DNA of 44,168 nucleotides from assembly GCA_947453205.1 (NCBI GenBank), contig CANGFT010000037.1, positions 1 through 44,168 of the forward strand, read 5' to 3'. Below the pieces are notes generated by a model. That model saw only the letters and a list, made by a program, of their open reading frames with translations. It made no database searches and was not told the DNA's origin. Within the stretch, counting starts at the first letter, position 1; the number at the start of each line of letters is the position of its first letter. The translations under genes and the position numbers were made by a program. Below are positions 40,156 to 44,168 of the stretch, piece by piece. The DNA comes from Beijerinckiaceae bacterium (GTDB lineage Bacteria; Pseudomonadota; Alphaproteobacteria; Rhizobiales; Beijerinckiaceae).

Positions 40156-41340
40156 TCAAACCAGCTCGACGGTGAGCGGGTTGTAGGAATATAGCCAGGC
40201 GTTGCGGTCCTCGCCCTCATTGCGCTTTGCGAAGGCGTCGCGCATGGCCTGAACGGACGGCAGATGGAACAGGGCGCGGTTGGCGGTGGATTGATTGACG
40301 ATCTTCGCCGTGCGGTCGATGCGGTTGCGCTGGTAGAGCTGCAGGGCGTCCGGGATATTGTCCCGCATGCCAAGCGCGCGGGCCAGCACCGCGCCGTCTT
40401 CAATGGACATGGCCGCGCCCTGCGCGAGATAGGGAAGCGTGGGATGGGCGGCGTCGCCCAGAAGGGTCACGCGCTTCGAGCTCCAGTTGTGCAGAGGCTG
40501 GCGTCCATGCAGGGACCAGCGGTAGCACTGATCCTTGTCGGCGACGTCGATGATGGTCTGGATGGCGGGATGCCAGCCTTCGAAATCCTTCTTCAGCTTG
40601 TCCCATGAGAATTTCATGGTCCAGGACTCCTCGAAGACCTCTTCGGTCTCGATCAGCCCGACGAAATTCATCAGCTTGCCGCCGCGCAGATAATAGCAGA
40701 CCGCGTGGCCGCCCGGCCCCATGAAGACGGACATGACATGTTCAAGGAAGGGGTCTGGCAGGCGCTCCACCGGCACGGTGATGCGCCAGGCGGCGTCACC
40801 CGTATAGATCGAGGTCGAATCGCCGAACATCTGCGCGCGGATCACCGATTTGAGGCCGTCGCAGGCGACGAGCAGATCGCCCCGCGCCACCGCGCCATTG
40901 GTGAAATGCATCTCGACCCCATCCTCGCGCTCGATGAATTTCGCGCCGCGATGGTTGAGGTGAATGAGATCGGGCTTCAGCTCCATCGCCTTGGCGGCGA
41001 GGATCTCGTGCAGGTCGGCGCGGTGGAGCTGCGTATAGGGCGCGCCATGCTTGCGCAGATGGTCTTCGGAAAGTTCGAACCTTTGCAGGATCTCGCCGGT
41101 GTCATGCAGGCGGAACACATAGGCGCCGGGCCGCACGCCCACGGCGTCCAGTTGGTCGCCAAGGCCGAAGGAGCGCAGCACATGCATGCAGTTGGCGCTG
41201 AGCTGGATGCCCGCGCCCACTTCGCCAAGCTGTGAGGCCTGCTCATAGACCTCGACGTCATGCCCGGCCTTGAGCAGGCTGATGGCGGCGGCGAGGCCCC
41301 CCAGGCCCGCGCCCACGAGAATGATCTTCTGGCGTTCCAT
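40156..41340 (-). CDS. FAD-dependent aromatic hydroxylase, salicylate/3-hydroxybenzoate hydroxylase family
   Basis: A 394-residue class A flavoprotein monooxygenase. The first FAD motif is GAGLGG at 10-15, with EVGAGIQLSANCMHVLRSFGLG next, and the second is LLGDAAHPTLPYLAQGAAMSIEDG. The C-terminal NAWLYSYNPLTVEL is typical of salicylate-hydroxylase-like proteins. It differs clearly from the protein at 21916 in the middle, so it probably takes a different hydroxylated aromatic acid. It is first in a two-gene unit with a GST. GAGGACATT precedes the ATG. Confidence 0.86.
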   Translation of the reverse strand: MERQKIILVGAGLGGLAAAISLLKAGHDVEVYEQASQLGEVGAGIQLSANCMHVLRSFGLGDQLDAVGVRPGAYVFRLHDTGEILQRFELSEDHLRKHGAPYTQLHRADLHEILAAKAMELKPDLIHLNHRGAKFIEREDGVEMHFTNGAVARGDLLVACDGLKSVIRAQMFGDSTSIYTGDAAWRITVPVERLPDPFLEHVMSVFMGPGGHAVCYYLRGGKLMNFVGLIETEEVFEESWTMKFSWDKLKKDFEGWHPAIQTIIDVADKDQCYRWSLHGRQPLHNWSSKRVTLLGDAAHPTLPYLAQGAAMSIEDGAVLARALGMRDNIPDALQLYQRNRIDRTAKIVNQSTANRALFHLPSVQAMRDAFAKRNEGEDRNAWLYSYNPLTVELV

Positions 41341-41481
41341 GCGAATGTCCTCGAACCCTTGCCAAGCTCTGACGGCGGAGGCGGCGTTTGACGCGCGTCG
41401 TCCGCTGAGAGCCTCTTAGCAATGATCGCGCTGAAAGTCGCGCCCCCTATGGGGGAGGTCGAGGATAATTGTAGAGCCGAT

Positions 41482-41577
41482 CTAGCGCCGCATGCCGACC
41501 TGCGTGAGGAGAGCAAGCGTCAAGGGCGCGCCCACGATCCACAGAAACAAAACGATGCCGATCTTGTCACCAAACAT
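41482..41577 (-). CDS. Very small membrane protein, 31 residues
   Basis: A 31-residue peptide, MFGDKIGIVLFLWIVGAPLT followed by LALLTQVGMRR, which would form one membrane helix with a positive C-terminus. It would be easily missed by gene callers. Support is a good GGAGG eight bases before the ATG at 41577. A longer in-frame reading begins elsewhere and overlaps the plus-strand small gene, so it is not chosen. Function is unknown; it may be an accessory subunit of a membrane complex. Confidence 0.55.
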   Translation of the reverse strand: MFGDKIGIVLFLWIVGAPLTLALLTQVGMRR

Positions 41578-41700
41578 GGGCGCATCCTCCGGACCACCCA
41601 AGGAAATGGGCCGGGAGGAAGATGGTTCCGTCAGGGCTGAGTCAGTCAGGAACGCGGGAGCGCCGCCCGCGTTCTCTTGCTTGAGAGCCTGGAGATCCCC

Positions 41701-41868
41701 ATGACGACCATGGACCACAGCCAAGACCAGAGTTGGCGAGAACAACCCCGGGATGACCCGGACCTCGCCGAACACGTCAGCGCCTACGCCCACTTCAAGA
41801 CGCTGGCCCTTTGGGGAGCCATTTTGCTCCCCTTCCTCTTCGCGCTTGTGCTTCTGGTCTCCCAGTAG
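41701..41868 (+). CDS. Small membrane protein, possible aa3-type cytochrome c oxidase subunit IV
   Basis: A 55-residue protein: a polar N-terminal half (QSWREQPRDDPDLAEHVSAY) followed by one hydrophobic helix (FKTLALWGAILLPFLFALVL). The spacing of His, Tyr, Phe and Trp-Gly before the helix (EH...AYxxFxxxxxWG) resembles the single-helix subunit IV of bacterial aa3 oxidases. No other oxidase gene is in the window. GGAG lies six bases before ATG 41701. The gene ends one base before the stop of the convergent ilvD. Confidence 0.6.
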   Translation: MTTMDHSQDQSWREQPRDDPDLAEHVSAYAHFKTLALWGAILLPFLFALVLLVSQ

Positions 41869-41869
41869 C

Positions 41870-43711
41870 TCACTTGACGACGCGCACGGCGCCTGTGGCG
41901 GCGCTGGTGGTGAGGGCTGCATAGGCCTTCAAGGCCATGGTGACGTTGCGGCTGCGCTTTTCCGCAGGTTTCCAGGCGTCAGCGCCTTTGGCCTCCATGG
42001 CGGCGCGGCGGGCGGCGAGCGCCTCATCGGAAATGGCGATCCTGATGCTGCGGCGGGGAATGTCGATCTCGATGCGGTCGCCCTCCTCCACGAGCGCGAT
42101 CGCGCCGCCCTCGGCGGCTTCAGGGGAGGCATGGCCGATGGAGAGGCCCGAGGTTCCCCCGGAGAAGCGGCCGTCCGTGATGAGCGCGCAGGCTTTGCCC
42201 AGGCCCTTCGACTTCAGATAGCTCGTGGGATAGAGCATCTCCTGCATGCCCGGACCGCCGCGCGGCCCCTCGTAGCGGATCACCACCACATCCCCCGCCG
42301 TGATCTTGCCGCGCAGGATGGCGTCGACCGCCGAGTCCTGGCTCTCGAAGACACGCGCGGGGCCAGCGAAGACATGGATGCTCTCATCGACGCCCGCGGT
42401 CTTCACGATGCAGCCGTCGAGGGCGATGTTGCCGGTCAGCACGGCGATGCCGCCATCCTTTGAGAATGCGTGCGCATTGTCGCGAATGACGCCGCCGGAA
42501 CGATCCAGATCAAGATCATCCCAGCGGCGATCCTGGCTGAAAGCGGTCTGCGTGGGCACACCGCCCGGCGCGGCGCGGAAGAAACGCTTCACCTCGTCGC
42601 TGGCGTTGCGGGTGATGTCATAGCGATCAATGGCCTCCCCCATGGTGGGTGTATGCACGGTGGGCACATCCTCATGGATCAGACCGGCGCGCTGCAACTG
42701 GCCGAGAATCGACATGATGCCGCCCGCGCGATGCACGTCCTCGATATGCACATCGGCGACGGCGGGCGCCACTTTGCAGAGCACGGGCACCTTGCGCGAG
42801 AGGCGGTCGATGTCGGCCATATGGAAGGGCACCTCGCCCTCATAGGCGGCGGCCAGCAAATGCAGCACCGTATTGGTCGAGCCGCCCATGGAGATGTCGA
42901 GCGCCATGGCGTTTTCGAACGCCTTGAAATTCGCAATGTTGCGCGGCAGCACGCTTTCATCGCCCTGCTCATAATAGCGGCGCGCCAACTCGACGATGAG
43001 ATGGCCCGCCCTGACGAACAGATCCTTGCGATCCGCATGGGTGGCCAGCACCGTGCCATTGCCGGGGAGCGACAGGCCGAGCGCCTCGGTGAGGCAGTTC
43101 ATGGAATTGGCGGTGAACATGCCCGAGCAGGAGCCGCAGGTCGGGCAGGCGGAACGCTCGATGGTCTCGACCTCTTCATCGCTGATCTTGTCGTCGGCGG
43201 CGGCGACCATGGCGTCGATGAGGTCGACCGCGCGGGTCTTGCCCTCGTGGATATATTTGCCAGCCTCCATCGGGCCGCCGGACACGAAGACCACGGGGAT
43301 GTTGAGGCGCATGGCGGCCATCAGCATGCCCGGCGTGATCTTGTCGCAATTGGAGATGCAGACGATGGCGTCGGCGCAATGCGCGTTGCACATATATTCG
43401 ACGGCGTCGGCGATGATCTCGCGCGAGGGCAGGCTGTAGAGCATGCCGTCATGGCCCATGGCGATGCCGTCATCGACCGCGATCGTGTTGAACTCCTTGG
43501 CGACCCCGCCCGCCTTCTCGATCTCGCGCGCGACGAGCTGGCCGAGATCCTTCAGATGCACATGGCCGGGCACGAACTGGGTGAAGGAATTGGCCACCGC
43601 GATGATCGGCTTGCCGAAGTCGCCGTCCTTCATGCCGGTGGCGCGCCAGAGTCCGCGCGCGCCAGCCATGTTGCGGCCGTGGGTGGTGGTTCTGGAGCGA
43701 TAGTGAGGCAT
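41870..43711 (-). CDS. ilvD: Dihydroxy-acid dehydratase
   Basis: A 613-residue enzyme of isoleucine, leucine and valine synthesis that turns 2,3-dihydroxy acids into 2-keto acids in the cytoplasm. Iron-sulfur cysteines are in the same places as in E. coli IlvD: Cys122 in [10 protein letters not shown] and Cys195 in the [14 protein letters not shown] segment. Other landmarks are [19 protein letters not shown] at the start, [24 protein letters not shown] and [15 protein letters not shown]. Length equals that of the E. coli enzyme (616). The ATG at 43711 gives the conserved N-terminus. It is a solitary housekeeping gene here. Confidence 0.97.
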   Translation of the reverse strand: MPHYRSRTTTHGRNMAGARGLWRATGMKDGDFGKPIIAVANSFTQFVPGHVHLKDLGQLVAREIEKAGGVAKEFNTIAVDDGIAMGHDGMLYSLPSREIIADAVEYMCNAHCADAIVCISNCDKITPGMLMAAMRLNIPVVFVSGGPMEAGKYIHEGKTRAVDLIDAMVAAADDKISDEEVETIERSACPTCGSCSGMFTANSMNCLTEALGLSLPGNGTVLATHADRKDLFVRAGHLIVELARRYYEQGDESVLPRNIANFKAFENAMALDISMGGSTNTVLHLLAAAYEGEVPFHMADIDRLSRKVPVLCKVAPAVADVHIEDVHRAGGIMSILGQLQRAGLIHEDVPTVHTPTMGEAIDRYDITRNASDEVKRFFRAAPGGVPTQTAFSQDRRWDDLDLDRSGGVIRDNAHAFSKDGGIAVLTGNIALDGCIVKTAGVDESIHVFAGPARVFESQDSAVDAILRGKITAGDVVVIRYEGPRGGPGMQEMLYPTSYLKSKGLGKACALITDGRFSGGTSGLSIGHASPEAAEGGAIALVEEGDRIEIDIPRRSIRIAISDEALAARRAAMEAKGADAWKPAEKRSRNVTMALKAYAALTTSAATGAVRVVK

Positions 43712-43792
43712 TGCCGGTCCTTGGTGGCTGGAGTTCGCCTGCTTATAGGCCATCGGCCGGGGCGCGGGAAGCCGCCCCCCGGCGCGAGCCGT

Positions 43793-44168
43793 TTACAGTT
43801 CGGTGATCTTCTGCGGGAACTTGTGCAGGGCCTCGACCTTGCCGTTCTCGTCCACCAGATAGTTGTCGCAGACCCAGCTGTAGGTGCGCGCCGTCACATA
43901 GGTCGGATGGACCGCAAAGAGCATGTTGCGCCCGACCTTCAGCGTCTCGTCATGGCGGATGAGCGGGCGCTCGACCATGTCATAGCCCTGGCCGTGCGCG
44001 TAGAGGCGCGTCTCCTCCGGGCGGCCGTTCTTGCGCATGAAGGCGTTGTAACGCGCGAAGATGTCGGCGGGGTCGGCGTCGGGCTGCAGCAACTCAAGCG
44101 TGAACTGCTGGGCCTGCAGCACGAAGGCGAATTCGTCGTGCATCTCCTGCGAGGCCTTGCCCAAAACC
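43793..44168 (-). CDS. M24-family metallopeptidase, C-terminal part (cut by window end)
   Basis: The last 124 or so residues of an aminopeptidase P/creatinase-type protein whose start lies beyond the right edge. The segment LYAHGQGYDMVERPLIRHDETL contains the His of the metal centre, and GRNMLFAVHPTY is a variant of the Gly-Met-x-x-x-x-x-Pro motif before the last ligands. A second acidic motif near the C-terminus (VCDNYLVDENGKVEALHKFP) fits the pita-bread fold. Substrates of the family range from Xaa-Pro peptides to creatine or methylated amines; the substrate cannot be told. The stop lies 81 bases from the start of ilvD on the same strand. Confidence 0.75.
   Translation of the reverse strand, partial: VLGKASQEMHDEFAFVLQAQQFTLELLQPDADPADIFARYNAFMRKNGRPEETRLYAHGQGYDMVERPLIRHDETLKVGRNMLFAVHPTYVTARTYSWVCDNYLVDENGKVEALHKFPQKITEL

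Overview
The window is high-GC DNA with dense, short-gapped operons, Shine-Dalgarno starts (GGAGG-like) and a protein repertoire (IclR regulators, NMT1/TauT-type and TctC-type binding proteins, nu-class glutathione transferases, DUF6134, TauE/TauD) typical of Alphaproteobacteria, most likely Hyphomicrobiales (Rhizobiales). I cannot name a genus. No insertion sequence, phage gene, tRNA or CRISPR array was recognised. It looks like a chromosomal region specialised in uptake and breakdown of aromatic and other organic acids, with some housekeeping genes at the right end.

Layout. 1-343: a structured RNA that resembles 6S RNA, then a GC-rich palindrome and a 7-bp tandem repeat. 344-4621: an alpha/beta hydrolase (minus) divergent from an unaccompanied molybdopterin hydroxylase large subunit, which is coupled to a binding-protein-like gene with no signal peptide. 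4663-8425 (minus): a small secreted protein, a lone HTH protein and an MFS-TauE-TauD operon ending in a strong terminator. 8613-12158: a TctC-type binding protein and a two-HMA-domain copper ATPase. 12217-15519: a degenerate PLP-fold protein, a phytanoyl-CoA-type dioxygenase and a methyltransferase.

15676-28364 is a gentisate-type catabolic region: nu-class GST, IclR regulator, two paralogous solute-binding proteins, a ThDP-dependent decarboxylase-like enzyme divergent from a class II aldolase, a fumarylacetoacetase-family hydrolase, a 3-hydroxybenzoate-6-hydroxylase-like flavoprotein, DoxX, an MFS carrier, gentisate 1,2-dioxygenase and a third binding protein. Together these could take 3-hydroxybenzoate (or a related acid) to gentisate, open the ring and hydrolyse the product; a classical zeta-class maleylpyruvate isomerase is not present.

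28410-34669 (minus) is a probable six-gene operon: esterase, hydroxycinnamoyl-CoA hydratase-lyase-like enzyme, NDP-forming acyl-CoA ligase (FerA-like), TctC-type binding protein, metallophosphoesterase and cupin. Its logic matches ferulate/hydroxycinnamate side-chain removal. 34800-41340 holds an NTF2-like protein, a VOC protein, an EamA carrier, a LigB-type extradiol dioxygenase, two secreted DUF proteins, and a second flavin monooxygenase-GST pair. 41482-44168 holds two very small membrane proteins, ilvD (branched-chain amino acid synthesis) and the C-terminal part of an M24 peptidase.

The recurring theme is solute-binding proteins: six are encoded here, five of them exported, yet no ABC ATPase, ABC permease or TctA/TctB membrane subunit lies in the window. 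Uptake must rely on shared membrane components elsewhere or on the MFS carriers.
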